Source of the DNA: a virus | Length of the DNA stretch: 64,000 nucleotides | Virus record (IMG/VR): IMGVR_UViG_3300042398_000969 | Coordinates: 1-64,000 of that record | Strand: one strand, 5' to 3' | Shown: one piece after another, positions 43,444 through 53,481 of the stretch | Position numbering within the stretch: the stretch's first letter is position 1 | Layout of the letters: every line of letters starts with the position of its first letter | Notes under the pieces: generated by a model | Seen by the model: only the letters and a program-made list of their open reading frames with translations | Told to the model about the DNA's origin: nothing | Database searches by the model: none | Made by a program: the position numbers and the translations under genes

Positions 43444-44270
43444 TTAGTTATGTTGTGTGCGTTTTTAATTTCTTGGTTTATTATTTTAAAAAATGTTTCA
43501 TGTCCCCTAAGATCCCAATGACAGTCATTAACCTGTTTTCCCGTTGAGTAATATATTGAATTTTTATATGAACAAAAATTATACTTTAAAGGTTTCCATA
43601 TTATGGCATCTTCATCATATTTATTCCATAATCCCTTCTCACCATGATGTAAATTGATAAATCCTTTAGTGTTTACTAACCTATCATGTATATGTGTTTT
43701 TTCAAATAATGGTTCGATTTCTTTGTTATATCCAAACTGATATGGGTTCCAAAACCAATGAATTGGTTTAATGTTTTTCTCTTCTAATAATTTATTAACA
43801 ATATCAATCCAATTTAGTAGCTCATGGGCTGAATTTGGGTGATTTTCTTTATAAAGTAACCACTCTTTGAAAAATAATATATCTTTATTTCTTAAATTAC
43901 TCATGACAAGTTCATCGTTTTCAAAATTCATCAATATCGGTAAAAACAATTCTTCTCCAGTAACAAAATTATTAGTCTTCTCATATGACCTAACTCTATC
44001 TAATGTAGTCCAACCAAATATTGCTATATCATTTTCCTTTAATTCTGGTATTCTTCGAAGTACACTCTCAAAAAGTGTTAAATTGTCTGAACCTGGTATG
44101 GAATAAACCTGTACTTCTTTACCTGTTTCCTTTAATAACTCAATCCAATCTTTTGGAATATCTCCATTTTCTAAACATACCTTTAAATAATCGGTACAGA
44201 ACCTTAAATCCAAGTTATAATTAAAATGGAATGGTGTTGAAAATGAATCCCCAAATATTCTAATTGACAT
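43431..44270 (-). CDS. SGNH/GDSL hydrolase-like protein, copy 3
   Basis: 279 residues. FGDSFSTPF (nucleophile Ser9), YSIPGSDNLTLFES as the block-II-like motif and DCHWDLRGHETF near the C-terminus. It shows the same overall order as the other copies. Longer than copies 1 and 2 because of an insertion in the middle. A mobile acetyl- or acyl-transferring role is plausible but unproven. Confidence 0.6.
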   Translation of the reverse strand: MSIRIFGDSFSTPFHFNYNLDLRFCTDYLKVCLENGDIPKDWIELLKETGKEVQVYSIPGSDNLTLFESVLRRIPELKENDIAIFGWTTLDRVRSYEKTNNFVTGEELFLPILMNFENDELVMSNLRNKDILFFKEWLLYKENHPNSAHELLNWIDIVNKLLEEKNIKPIHWFWNPYQFGYNKEIEPLFEKTHIHDRLVNTKGFINLHHGEKGLWNKYDEDAIIWKPLKYNFCSYKNSIYYSTGKQVNDCHWDLRGHETFFKIINQEIKNAHNITKWNM

Positions 44271-44272
44271 AA

Positions 44273-45196
44273 TTAAAGTTCTACAAATAAAAACGGATTA
44301 TTAATTATAAACGGGTTAGCGTTTTTTTCAATATTTTCCAATATTGAGTTGGCAACAGCAAAGTGTGATTCTTTTGAGAAGTGATAACTATTGATTTCGC
44401 CATTTGTTACATCTCTAATATTCTCAAATTTTAATGCATCTTTGTGTAAAAAGAACACATTCATGAATGTGTTCATGTGTTCAACAAATTGTCTTGGTGG
44501 TACATTGGCATCTTTTGCTACCTTTAATATGTCACTCTCAGAAAAGAATATATAAATTAAGTGAGTAAAATTCTTTGATTCCACATATGACTTAATTGAT
44601 AACAAATCCTTTATAAATCCTTCGTAATAACTTTTATATGATGTGGTTAAAAAGAAATGATCTTTGATTGTATTAATCAAATGGGAATCATCTTGTAATT
44701 CTCTATACTTTATGCTATTTTCATCAAACATCATGTTTGGGTGAATAACATAGTACTTGTCATTATAACGAATTGGGTACCTATGACTATAGCTTAGTTG
44801 TGTTATAATTAGTGGGTTTTTATATGCTGAAAATTCATCGACGCCGGCTACCTTGATTTTCTCCTGTTGAATAAAATACCTTTCCTTAGGGAATAAATTA
44901 ACATGATATTCAAAATTAGCGTCTTCAAATAAATCCATATATCTTCTTAAAATGAATTCATTACAACTGCCAGCTTGTGAAATGTTTAAAACGGGTAAAT
45001 TAGATTTCTCACCCATGTGTGATCCCCAGTTATTGACATAGTCAAATAATGATGCAAATTCAATCTCCTTTGGTGTTAGTTCTGAGAAATCTTTTATAAT
45101 CCTACCTTTCTTGTACTGATTTTCAATGAATTGTCCATCACCAAATGAAAAGGAGTCACCGTTTATAACAATTAAATCAAAATCTCTAATATTCAT
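44273..45196 (-). CDS. SGNH/GDSL hydrolase-like protein, copy 4
   Basis: 307 residues. VINGDSFSFGD (Ser15), NISQAGSCNEFILRR and SYHFSKESHFAVAN as the Asp/His region; the Asp here is replaced by SYH, so it may be non-catalytic. The sequence is more diverged than copies 1 to 3. It contains a perfect intragenic palindrome at 44453-44474. The start overlaps the upstream gene by 11 bp. Confidence 0.55.
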   Translation of the reverse strand: MNIRDFDLIVINGDSFSFGDGQFIENQYKKGRIIKDFSELTPKEIEFASLFDYVNNWGSHMGEKSNLPVLNISQAGSCNEFILRRYMDLFEDANFEYHVNLFPKERYFIQQEKIKVAGVDEFSAYKNPLIITQLSYSHRYPIRYNDKYYVIHPNMMFDENSIKYRELQDDSHLINTIKDHFFLTTSYKSYYEGFIKDLLSIKSYVESKNFTHLIYIFFSESDILKVAKDANVPPRQFVEHMNTFMNVFFLHKDALKFENIRDVTNGEINSYHFSKESHFAVANSILENIEKNANPFIINNPFLFVEL

Positions 45197-46565
45197 AATA
45201 TTTTTTTACGTTTTTTACAAAATCCGGGTTTGGGTAATGGTGGTCCACATCTGATCCATCAATTATTGAATTGGTTTTTTCCGCAATACCCACCAATTCA
45301 AAAAGGGTATTTTTAAGTTTGGTTTTACCCCATTTAACTAATCCAGCCTCTGTATTATAACTATTACTAAAATAAATATAATTTTGTCCCTCGGTTAATA
45401 GTTTTTCAACTTTATCTAAATCCAAGACCAAATCAATTAAATGGTATTCGTGGTCTAATTTTCTATATCTATCCCAAAAACCTAACCATGACTCCAATCC
45501 GCCAAATTGCTCAATTACCTTATCATGAGACTCCTGATATGAAAGATGAAACGGTTTGTTCCAATTCATTGGTTGACCTATTTCCTTCTCGAACTTGGTA
45601 ACCGCATCAAACACATCAACACCATCCCAATTATTAACCAACCATTTTTTAAATTGTAAACTTATTTCACTATAATCGATAAATTTAACTTTAGTTGCGG
45701 TTGTGAATAATGACCTATGTAAAATTAGATACGGTCTAAACGCAGCACAAACACTTATCAAATTGTCAACAACCACTTTAGGTGGTTCAAAATCTAAACT
45801 GTCTGTGTTAAATAAGAAAATTGATGTCTTTGCGTTATTGTAATCTATCGATGAGAAGTATTGTTTTTGTAATGGTTGTATAAGTTCATTAACCGTCACT
45901 TTAGAATCAAAGTAGTCCATTAATACTTCATGATTTTCTGGATATAAATGATGCTTAAGCTCTCTAATTTCTTTTGTGAAGTTCACTACCTTTTTACCAT
46001 TGTTTAACCAGCATTTTATTAAACCGGTACCCCAACCTATTTGATGTGTATTTTTGGTTATACCATTTACTGGTTCAATATAAAAAGGAGTATAGTCATC
46101 ATGGAAATTTTCAAGACTTCTGTTGAAATTTGGGAATGATTCATCCTTTGGTGATATCCAAGATGGGTGACCGTATTCTCTATACCTTTTTAAATCGACA
46201 CACCAAAACTCTTTATAGAAATAAGGTATCTTATCGGTATATGAAATTATATGACCGACCAATCCATCACTATCTTTGCATAAATTAATTGAATCGATAA
46301 TAACATGTTTACCACCTCTTTTGGCTGGTCTAAGTAAATGACCAATCCAATTACCAATGGCATAGTCATAGTCATCAACCGATGCAACATCAAGGAACTC
46401 TTGTTCTGATTTAAAATATAAAACATCTAAGGTGATACCATGTAATCTTAAATCTAATTTGGCATTAAATAACCAAAAGTCGGTGAGATTTAATAATTTT
46501 TCAATATATAACTCGCTGACTTTTTCTTTATCTAAATCATTTATTACACCTATTATTACTCTCAT
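45186..46565 (-). CDS. protein of unknown function
   Basis: 459 residues. The C-terminal part has HLSYQESHDKVIEQFGGLESWLGFWDRYRK, and another segment YIYFSNSYNTEAGLVKWG. There is no clear metal or nucleotide motif, signal peptide or membrane segment. Neighbours on both sides are SGNH-like proteins. I do not recognise the family; a carbohydrate-related role is suggested only by location. It overlaps the next gene by 4 bp. Confidence 0.5.
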   Translation of the reverse strand: MRVIIGVINDLDKEKVSELYIEKLLNLTDFWLFNAKLDLRLHGITLDVLYFKSEQEFLDVASVDDYDYAIGNWIGHLLRPAKRGGKHVIIDSINLCKDSDGLVGHIISYTDKIPYFYKEFWCVDLKRYREYGHPSWISPKDESFPNFNRSLENFHDDYTPFYIEPVNGITKNTHQIGWGTGLIKCWLNNGKKVVNFTKEIRELKHHLYPENHEVLMDYFDSKVTVNELIQPLQKQYFSSIDYNNAKTSIFLFNTDSLDFEPPKVVVDNLISVCAAFRPYLILHRSLFTTATKVKFIDYSEISLQFKKWLVNNWDGVDVFDAVTKFEKEIGQPMNWNKPFHLSYQESHDKVIEQFGGLESWLGFWDRYRKLDHEYHLIDLVLDLDKVEKLLTEGQNYIYFSNSYNTEAGLVKWGKTKLKNTLFELVGIAEKTNSIIDGSDVDHHYPNPDFVKNVKKYYEY

Positions 46566-47455
46566 TTAAAATAGATGTTTATAATTTTACCTTGTCTTAA
46601 TCCAAAAAAATATACCAAGTCATCAATGTTACCAATAGGCTTTGCTAGCGGTATTCTACCTGGATTGTAAATTGGTTTTGTGTAATCATAACCATATGTT
46701 TTTACATTATTCTTTTTACACCAATTATAATATTTTGTTTTAATACCATTCTCATATGTTGGGTCAACTTCATCCATACCATCTAATTCAATGTGAATTT
46801 CATTAGATAACCCCTGGCTTTGTCTAACCAATTCCTTTTCAATAACCGGCATATCGTCATCACAAAAACAATGAAATAAATTCTTACCCGGTGTTGCGTA
46901 TCCAACATAAATCCAACCAGCTAACATACTACATTTAAAATGTTCATAATCCTCCTCTTCATATGGTACTTGCATATGTGGTGTGGCCGTCGCTATAATT
47001 CTTTTATCGGGTCTGATTTGATGTCTATTCTTTTCCGCAATTTCAGTTAAGTGAACTAGATCATTTAATCGATGACATAGTTCTTCTGTTTCTCTTACCT
47101 TTGCATTAGAACTGTCCTTCTCACACGTTTCAACATACTTGTGAAACTCCTCATGAATTCTATTTAGTTCTTCTCTCGTAATATCATCATGAATATCGGC
47201 ACTACCAACATAATGTTCACCCAAAGAATCGATGATTTCAACCAGTTGTTTAATTTCTTTAATATAGTTAGAAAAATCTTCATTAGTTGAGGAGATAAAC
47301 CATTTGTCTTTAAATTCTGGTACTCCCTGTTTCCATTGGTCTTTCCAATCTAACATTAAATCTTTCCAGGCTCTAGCATATCTGGTGTCAACTAGTTCCC
47401 AATCAAAAGACTTTTCTTCACCTTTATAGTTTTCAAATACAATCGTTAAAATCAT
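46562..47455 (-). CDS. protein of unknown function
   Basis: 297 residues, rich in aromatic and charged residues. Segments such as TRYARAWKDLMLDWKDQW, DIHDDITREELNRIHEEFH and FCDDDMPVIEK recur in hypothetical proteins of marine phages as I recall them, but no catalytic motif is plain. A possible metal-binding cluster is HCFCDDD (His and Cys near an acidic run). It overlaps the SGNH copy 5 gene by 23 bp. Confidence 0.5.
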   Translation of the reverse strand: MILTIVFENYKGEEKSFDWELVDTRYARAWKDLMLDWKDQWKQGVPEFKDKWFISSTNEDFSNYIKEIKQLVEIIDSLGEHYVGSADIHDDITREELNRIHEEFHKYVETCEKDSSNAKVRETEELCHRLNDLVHLTEIAEKNRHQIRPDKRIIATATPHMQVPYEEEDYEHFKCSMLAGWIYVGYATPGKNLFHCFCDDDMPVIEKELVRQSQGLSNEIHIELDGMDEVDPTYENGIKTKYYNWCKKNNVKTYGYDYTKPIYNPGRIPLAKPIGNIDDLVYFFGLRQGKIINIYFK

Positions 47456-48152
47456 TGTTTATTTTTTTAAAAATTATTTCAGATAACCAAATATGCCCTT
47501 CTTCGGATAAATGGTAATCCTTTATTTGTTTATTCGTTTGTTTATATATCGACTTATCTGATTGATCAATCCTTTCTATCCAACCTATCTTTGGATCATC
47601 TAGCCAGATGTTACCGGTATAATCTTTAATCTTATATGATCGATCAATGTTATCATTATACTCAGAAAGTACATCTCCACCAATTGAACATATATTCCAT
47701 AATATAACATTTTTTGTTAAATTTTTGTATATAAAATGGGATATTTTTGTAATCAGATCGATATCATTTCTATATGTAAATCCTAATGAGTGAAAGTTAA
47801 TGAAATAATCTTCAATGGTTTTCCATTCATCAATATTCCAAGTATAACCTTTGTTATTTTTTATCTCGTCATTGTATACACCCATGTCAGAAGCGTAAAC
47901 TGTTCTAGATTCATTTTCAGAAACTGGAACATCCATTCTACCTGGCCCAGATATTTGTATAATAATGTAATCATTTTTGTTTATATTTTCTAATTCGTTT
48001 ATTATGGTTTTTAAAATAAAACTATTTGAACAACCAACTAATCCTTTATTAATCAATTCAACCCCCAACTTATCAGACAATAGTTTTGTCCAATTTAATG
48101 CCTCTCTATTTGGATAAAAATCAGTAAAGCTATCACCAAACGTGTAGATCAT
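47433..48152 (-). CDS. SGNH/GDSL hydrolase-like protein, copy 5
   Basis: 239 residues. YTFGDSFTDFYPNR (Ser8), NKGLVGCSNSFIL as block-II, and KDYHLSEEGHIW for the C-terminal His. A spaced version of the same order found in copies 1 to 4. No signal peptide. It sits next to the second dioxygenase-like gene, so the two may modify the same product. Confidence 0.6.
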   Translation of the reverse strand: MIYTFGDSFTDFYPNREALNWTKLLSDKLGVELINKGLVGCSNSFILKTIINELENINKNDYIIIQISGPGRMDVPVSENESRTVYASDMGVYNDEIKNNKGYTWNIDEWKTIEDYFINFHSLGFTYRNDIDLITKISHFIYKNLTKNVILWNICSIGGDVLSEYNDNIDRSYKIKDYTGNIWLDDPKIGWIERIDQSDKSIYKQTNKQIKDYHLSEEGHIWLSEIIFKKINNDFNDCI

Positions 48153-48914
48153 TTATATAAATTTAGGGGTTGCTTTATAATTTCTAGTAACCATCTCTGC
48201 CCATTTTTTACCAGCTGGTTCATGGTATTGTGCGTTTCTCCAGTGAACAATTAAGTGTATTCTATCTTCTTTAGAATCATTCCAAACGGCATGTCTATTG
48301 GATAAATCCAATAAGAAACCTTTACCTTCTTTGAATGGTACAATACCTTGATTCTCCATTATGAAATTACAACCCTCTGGATTATTCAATGCAATGTTTA
48401 TCGGGAATAATAATTTATGATCCCTATCTCTGTGTGGTAAAACATACCCTCCAGCTTTTAATAACATGAATCTAACTCTGGTATATGAATCATGTGGGAA
48501 AACGTCTTTAAAATATTCAACCGTTTTAGGTATTCTATCTGATATCTCTGTCCAATCATATGGAACCAGTTTCTCATCACCTAATGCTTTATATTCTTCA
48601 TAACTATTCCAATTCATTGTGTGTTGAGATGATATACCATGTATTGTTAAACTAGCCCACCCGCTATGTGATGCTCCCATTTGACCTGGGTCGTTTGCTC
48701 TATGATCAACAAACAATGACTTTAGTTCTAGTGCTTCATTAAGCATTTCTTTATATGGTAAACCATCTAGTGGTATCTCCCAGTATGGTACACCACTTTC
48801 ATTTTGTAACCATTGGTACTTATTGAACTCCGTTTGAAAATTTGGGAAGTCGATACGTTTTGGTTTTAACATACTATTTGCTTCGTAAAACTCAGTCAGC
48901 TTACTATCTACCAT
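48153..48914 (-). CDS. aspartyl/asparaginyl hydroxylase-like dioxygenase
   Basis: 253 residues. VLPHRDRDHK (His161, Asp163), LSNRHAVWND (His208) and DRIHLIVHW (Arg218) give the 2-His/1-carboxylate and 2-oxoglutarate set, in a double-stranded beta-helix. The family hydroxylates Asp or Asn side chains, but homologues act on other targets. It is right before the radical SAM block and shares with the other dioxygenase a need for iron. Confidence 0.75.
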   Translation of the reverse strand: MVDSKLTEFYEANSMLKPKRIDFPNFQTEFNKYQWLQNESGVPYWEIPLDGLPYKEMLNEALELKSLFVDHRANDPGQMGASHSGWASLTIHGISSQHTMNWNSYEEYKALGDEKLVPYDWTEISDRIPKTVEYFKDVFPHDSYTRVRFMLLKAGGYVLPHRDRDHKLLFPINIALNNPEGCNFIMENQGIVPFKEGKGFLLDLSNRHAVWNDSKEDRIHLIVHWRNAQYHEPAGKKWAEMVTRNYKATPKFI

Positions 48915-48915
48915 T

Positions 48916-50235
48916 TTATAAATGTTTTGTTAATTCTGGTGGAAACACCATTATTGATTTATTTCTTCTAATATCATATTGTAAATAAAACTTTTTAAAA
49001 TCATTCCAAAGTTTAACTGGATCTTGATCTGCGTTTTGATGTGGTCTTTCAACGTCAGTTAAATAATCAACCAATCTTTCAATATCTGTTTGTTCAAATA
49101 AATGTAATTTATGTTTATTCTTAATATACCATTCTTCTAAATGATCTCTTCTTTCTTTTCTAACTTCTTTTGGTAAACTAAGTGATGATTGGAAAGCCGG
49201 GAATCTTAAGATATTAAGACTTAGATAAGGATAACCACCAAACCTTTCTTTTAATTTGATCATATCATCCATGAAGTCTGTAATAGTAAATAAACATAAC
49301 GCATTGATTGTCATCATGATATAAGTTTTAGACCAATTACCTTCTTTCATAAATCTAGTTAAATTGTTTAACCAGGTTTTATATACCACACCATCTCTGA
49401 TATAATCAGCTTGTTCGCCAGTCGCTTCCATGCTAGTATATAAATGGAAATCTTTTAATCCTTTTGACTTCTGAATTATCTTATCAATGATTTCTGGTTT
49501 ACCCATTAAATTAGAGTTAATTGCAAATCTCATATCCAAGTTCTCTTCAATAAGATAATCAATTATCTTCCAAGTTTGTGGGCTCATTGTTGGTTCACCG
49601 CCTGTAATTCTAAGTTCTTCTAATGAATCTTTTAATCCGTTGTGCCACCATTCCCAGAAAGCCTTTATATAAGGGTTATTTTCCTCACTATCATATAAAT
49701 CTTCCTTACTACCGTCTGAACTAAAGATCGTCGCCCCATAGGTCTGCAAATCGCGATACGGACCATTCTTTATAATATCTTTGGCCCAAGTTGTACTGTA
49801 ATCTGCGTTACAATAAGAACAGGCTAAGTTACATGCTCTACTAAAACTTATCTCCAGTGTTTTTAGATTAACATTATCACTAGTTGGTGCTGTTGATATT
49901 CTATCAATATCTTCCTGTTTGTATATGATTGATTTGTGAACCCTGTCACTAATATGATCTTTACCCATATCTTCAATCTTCCAACAATATTCACATTCAG
50001 GTGGTCGAACACCATTTAACATCATCTCACGCATTTTCTTCTTGTGTGATGTGTTGTGTATTGCTGTGAAATCATTAGCTAACTCATCTAGTGGTATTGT
50101 TTGTTTCGGTGGATGGTGACAAGATGTTGTACCACCACTATTAAGCCATATGCTGGCGTTTAACCATTTAGCTGCGCAAAATGATGGACTAATAACATCC
50201 AATACCGATTTTCTATATTTTAAATGTTCATTCAT
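48916..50235 (-). CDS. N-terminal-twitch radical SAM protein, group A copy 1
   Basis: 439 residues. An N-terminal half-SPASM (twitch-like) region with Cys20, Cys39 and PPECEYCWKIED (Cys81, Cys84) precedes the radical SAM core, the reverse of the usual order. The core has CNLACSYC (Cys135, Cys139, Cys142) and the SAM motif RITGGEPT (GGEP 212-215). Its closest relative is the gene at 55258. Substrate unknown; the family is reported in phages without function. It lies 1 bp before the dioxygenase gene. Confidence 0.85.
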   Translation of the reverse strand: MNEHLKYRKSVLDVISPSFCAAKWLNASIWLNSGGTTSCHHPPKQTIPLDELANDFTAIHNTSHKKKMREMMLNGVRPPECEYCWKIEDMGKDHISDRVHKSIIYKQEDIDRISTAPTSDNVNLKTLEISFSRACNLACSYCNADYSTTWAKDIIKNGPYRDLQTYGATIFSSDGSKEDLYDSEENNPYIKAFWEWWHNGLKDSLEELRITGGEPTMSPQTWKIIDYLIEENLDMRFAINSNLMGKPEIIDKIIQKSKGLKDFHLYTSMEATGEQADYIRDGVVYKTWLNNLTRFMKEGNWSKTYIMMTINALCLFTITDFMDDMIKLKERFGGYPYLSLNILRFPAFQSSLSLPKEVRKERRDHLEEWYIKNKHKLHLFEQTDIERLVDYLTDVERPHQNADQDPVKLWNDFKKFYLQYDIRRNKSIMVFPPELTKHL

Positions 50236-51234
50236 CTAATTAAAATTATGTACAACGTTTTTATATTTTTTTAGTTTCTCAACTTCAACTTTGAAATCGG
50301 AATTTAACTCATGGGATTCATCCCAAACTTTGATTTCATTATACTTCGCATCTGAAAATGTTCCCCAGTTAGCAACTTTGTAAAAGAAGATCAAAACCTT
50401 TTTATTTTGGAAGATATTGTTAACCATGTCACAGAAGATATCCATCTCTTTGTAGTTTTCCTTTTGTGCAACAAAAGATAATATAACCTGTTCAACGGTT
50501 GAGATTGTATTAATGAACTTTAAGTTTTCAACTAACGTTTCCCACTTACCACCAAGTCTAACTTTCTCATAAGTTTCCTTTGTAGCGGCATCAATACTAA
50601 TCTCACAGCTTTTTACATATGGATGAATGTTACGCATCATCTCCCAAACTTTTGGAGTCCAAAGAATGCCATTGGTATGAAGGATAATGTTTTTTAGTTT
50701 AGGATATTTTTCAGAATTTATATTCATCAAGTATTCACGCATTGGAATACTATAGAATGGATCACCAGTACCACTAGTAAAAATCTCTTCTAGCTCATCA
50801 CTATATGCTTCTTCTATCTTTTGAAATATTAATCTACTTTTCTTTGTTCGTTCTTCAGTATTGGGAACAATATCCAATCTACAACTAGGGCACCTTAAAT
50901 TACACGCAACATCAAAACATAACTTAATTCGTTTTGGTTTATTGTAAATTTGATTTTTAAATTCAACTATAGGTTTGATTGGTCCAGTAACTGCACCAGT
51001 TTTAACTAATGTGTTTAACGATGGACAAAATTCTGTGCTACAGTTTTTAAACGACCCATCTAACATTGACTCTCTAATTTCAACAGCTGGTTCACCAAAC
51101 CAATTATCTAAAAAGTTCTCACTAATTTGAATGTTGGTTGTATTCCAATATGGACAGCACAGAGTTTGTTTATCTGTGTGTAATTCTGTGTAGGTGAAAG
51201 GTAACTCACAGTAATAATTTTTTAAATCAACCAT
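50236..51234 (-). CDS. N-terminal-twitch radical SAM protein, group B copy 1
   Basis: 332 residues. Core motif CNLRCPSC (Cys111, Cys115, Cys118), an ELEEIFTSGTGDPFY segment in place of GGEP, and an N-terminal cysteine set (Cys9, Cys26, Cys27, Cys65, Cys70). The GTGDPF segment recurs as STGDPFYSK in its neighbour. That substitution is unusual for the SAM-binding loop and may mark a subfamily. Paired head-to-tail with the next gene. Confidence 0.8.
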   Translation of the reverse strand: MVDLKNYYCELPFTYTELHTDKQTLCCPYWNTTNIQISENFLDNWFGEPAVEIRESMLDGSFKNCSTEFCPSLNTLVKTGAVTGPIKPIVEFKNQIYNKPKRIKLCFDVACNLRCPSCRLDIVPNTEERTKKSRLIFQKIEEAYSDELEEIFTSGTGDPFYSIPMREYLMNINSEKYPKLKNIILHTNGILWTPKVWEMMRNIHPYVKSCEISIDAATKETYEKVRLGGKWETLVENLKFINTISTVEQVILSFVAQKENYKEMDIFCDMVNNIFQNKKVLIFFYKVANWGTFSDAKYNEIKVWDESHELNSDFKVEVEKLKKYKNVVHNFN

Positions 51235-52247
51235 TATGATAAATTTTCGTTTACGTGTTCAATACCTTTTATTTTTTCTATCTCATCTAGGAATAAATTA
51301 TATTCTGGGTGTGTTGGTTCGTAGATACATTGTTCATCCCAATACTCTTTAGTATGGAATGGGAACTTGATGATCTTGAATAATTGTATTCTAGCTTTAT
51401 CACCAAAATATCCTTTAATCATTTTAACAAAATCAACCATCTCTTTGTAGTTGTCTTTTTGAACAACCATTGAGCATATGATAAACTCAAAATTTGGAAT
51501 AACTTCTTTTGAAAGATATTCTAAGTTTGATAATAGAACGTCCCACTTACCATTTAACCTAACCTTCTCGTATGTTTCTTTTGTTGCGGCATCTATTGAT
51601 ATGTGTGCGCTCTTAACATATTGATGAACATTTGGCATTCTTTCCCACATATCCTTATTCCAAAGAGTACCATTTGTATGTAAGTGTATCTTTTTAAGAT
51701 TTGGATATTTCTCAGGCTTGAAGTTAATCAAGTAGTCTCTATATGATTTTGAATAGAACGGATCACCAGTACTGGTAATGTGTAACTCCTCAACTTCATC
51801 ACTATAAGCCTCCTCAATCTTTAATACCTTGTCATCTATCTCCAATATTTTTGTTGGATCTGCATTGATTAAAGATGGTCGACATGATGGGCATTTAAGG
51901 TTGCAACTAAAATCAAAGCAGAAGTTAATCCATTTTGGTTTGTTCCACTCCCTACTCATGAAATCTTCTCTAGTTAATATGTTATGATTTGGTTTATCAT
52001 CTCTAATAACACTATGTAAGTGTGAACATTGTTCTTTATCACAGTATTTGTAAGAACCATCAAGAATGGATTCTCTAACCATCTTAGCTTTATCTCCAAA
52101 CCAATCTTTTTCAAAATCTCCGGTCTCATGAACGTTAACACCCATTAAGTTAGGACAACAAAGATATTGTCTATCATTGTCATAAACTTCTGTGTACATG
52201 AACGGCCAAGTACAAACATATTTCTTTAAATCAACTTCTTTATTCAT
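51234..52247 (-). CDS. N-terminal-twitch radical SAM protein, group B copy 2
   Basis: 337 residues. Core motif CNLKCPSC (Cys115, Cys119, Cys122) and N-terminal Cys12, Cys30, Cys31, Cys69 and Cys74. HITSTGDPFYSK replaces GGEP, as in copy 1. The two genes overlap by one base and share VKSAHISIDAATKETYEKVRL almost exactly, so they are recent paralogues. Both would act in the cytoplasm. Confidence 0.8.
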   Translation of the reverse strand: MNKEVDLKKYVCTWPFMYTEVYDNDRQYLCCPNLMGVNVHETGDFEKDWFGDKAKMVRESILDGSYKYCDKEQCSHLHSVIRDDKPNHNILTREDFMSREWNKPKWINFCFDFSCNLKCPSCRPSLINADPTKILEIDDKVLKIEEAYSDEVEELHITSTGDPFYSKSYRDYLINFKPEKYPNLKKIHLHTNGTLWNKDMWERMPNVHQYVKSAHISIDAATKETYEKVRLNGKWDVLLSNLEYLSKEVIPNFEFIICSMVVQKDNYKEMVDFVKMIKGYFGDKARIQLFKIIKFPFHTKEYWDEQCIYEPTHPEYNLFLDEIEKIKGIEHVNENLS

Positions 52248-53481
52248 AATATTTCGATATTTCTGGTATCATCACAGAAATGTTTTGGTTTCTTTTTATA
52301 TCCAAAGCGTTAGTGAATTTTTTAAATAAAACTATTTGATATTCATTTCTCTCTAACGACAGTTGGTTCTTTATTGCTATTAATCTTTCTATCACCCAAT
52401 CAACTTGGAACACATCCGGATACTCTCTACTTTCGATATCACCCAGCGTCTCATCGATCTTAACTATAAGATCATTCTTCAAATTGTCTGGCATGTTCCT
52501 AATATTAAGATAAGAGGGATTTTGCAATATGTGTAGTATAGGTAAAACTGATTTCGATAAGAAGAAGTCAATTAGATCAAACATACAAAACACATTATAT
52601 ATTTGAACGGTGAAATTGGCATTCATCTTTATGTTATCATGATCGACCATGAACTTATATGTCATATCAATCTTATTTTTGGTTATATCCCATACCATCG
52701 GGTATCTAATGTACTCATAAACAGGGCCTAACCCATCAATTGAGAAATCTATGGTTACACGTTTAAACTTACTTAGTTTTTCTAAGGTTTCTTCTTTCAT
52801 CTTTGTTAGATTCGTATTCAATCTAAACTCAATGTTTTTAGCATAATCACCTTCAATCAAGTAATCTAATAATTCATAGAAAGATTTGTTAATCAAAGGC
52901 TCTCCACCAGAAAATCTAATGATTTTAATTGTACTAGCATTATCTCTGATCCCTTGTATGTAACTTGTTAAATCATCGGTGATTTCAAAGTCAACAATTG
53001 GTAAAATTTCACCTAGAGTACTGTCCAATGATATCAACTCCTTATACTCTTTATTAATAAGGTCAGAATCCTGTGGTTGACACATTCTACATTTTAAATT
53101 ACAAAGATTACCAACACGTAGCTCAATTGCTGTTGGGAATTTATCTAGTTGGCCACCATTTTCTTCCGCTACTTTAACACTATCCAAATAGTCTTCATTT
53201 TCCTCGTATATTTCAACCAGATCTTTTCTTAATGATGTACCACCATTTCTTTCAGATCGATAGCATTCTTCACAACCTTTAATTTCCTCACCATTGATGG
53301 CTTTAATCCTAGATTGTTTCATGTAATCGCTATTCCAGAATGTGTCTAGGCTTTCATTAACACCGATACCAACAACCTTATTATCTTTGATTGGTACATG
53401 TAAACAACAAGTTTTATAAACCCCAAAAGAGTCATTCATGACATTGTTAAAAAAGTTAGGACAAATCGTTTTGTTATCCAT
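52240..53481 (-). CDS. N-terminal-twitch radical SAM protein, group C copy 1
   Basis: 413 residues. CNLKCRMC (Cys127, Cys131, Cys134), SGGEPLIN as the GGEP motif, and N-terminal Cys25/Cys26 and EIKGCEECYRSE (Cys70, Cys73) as the twitch cysteines. Resembles the other group C genes at 56631 and 57824. It overlaps group B copy 2 by 8 bp and the glycosyltransferase gene by one base, so the whole block is translationally linked. Confidence 0.85.
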   Translation of the reverse strand: MDNKTICPNFFNNVMNDSFGVYKTCCLHVPIKDNKVVGIGVNESLDTFWNSDYMKQSRIKAINGEEIKGCEECYRSERNGGTSLRKDLVEIYEENEDYLDSVKVAEENGGQLDKFPTAIELRVGNLCNLKCRMCQPQDSDLINKEYKELISLDSTLGEILPIVDFEITDDLTSYIQGIRDNASTIKIIRFSGGEPLINKSFYELLDYLIEGDYAKNIEFRLNTNLTKMKEETLEKLSKFKRVTIDFSIDGLGPVYEYIRYPMVWDITKNKIDMTYKFMVDHDNIKMNANFTVQIYNVFCMFDLIDFFLSKSVLPILHILQNPSYLNIRNMPDNLKNDLIVKIDETLGDIESREYPDVFQVDWVIERLIAIKNQLSLERNEYQIVLFKKFTNALDIKRNQNISVMIPEISKYYE

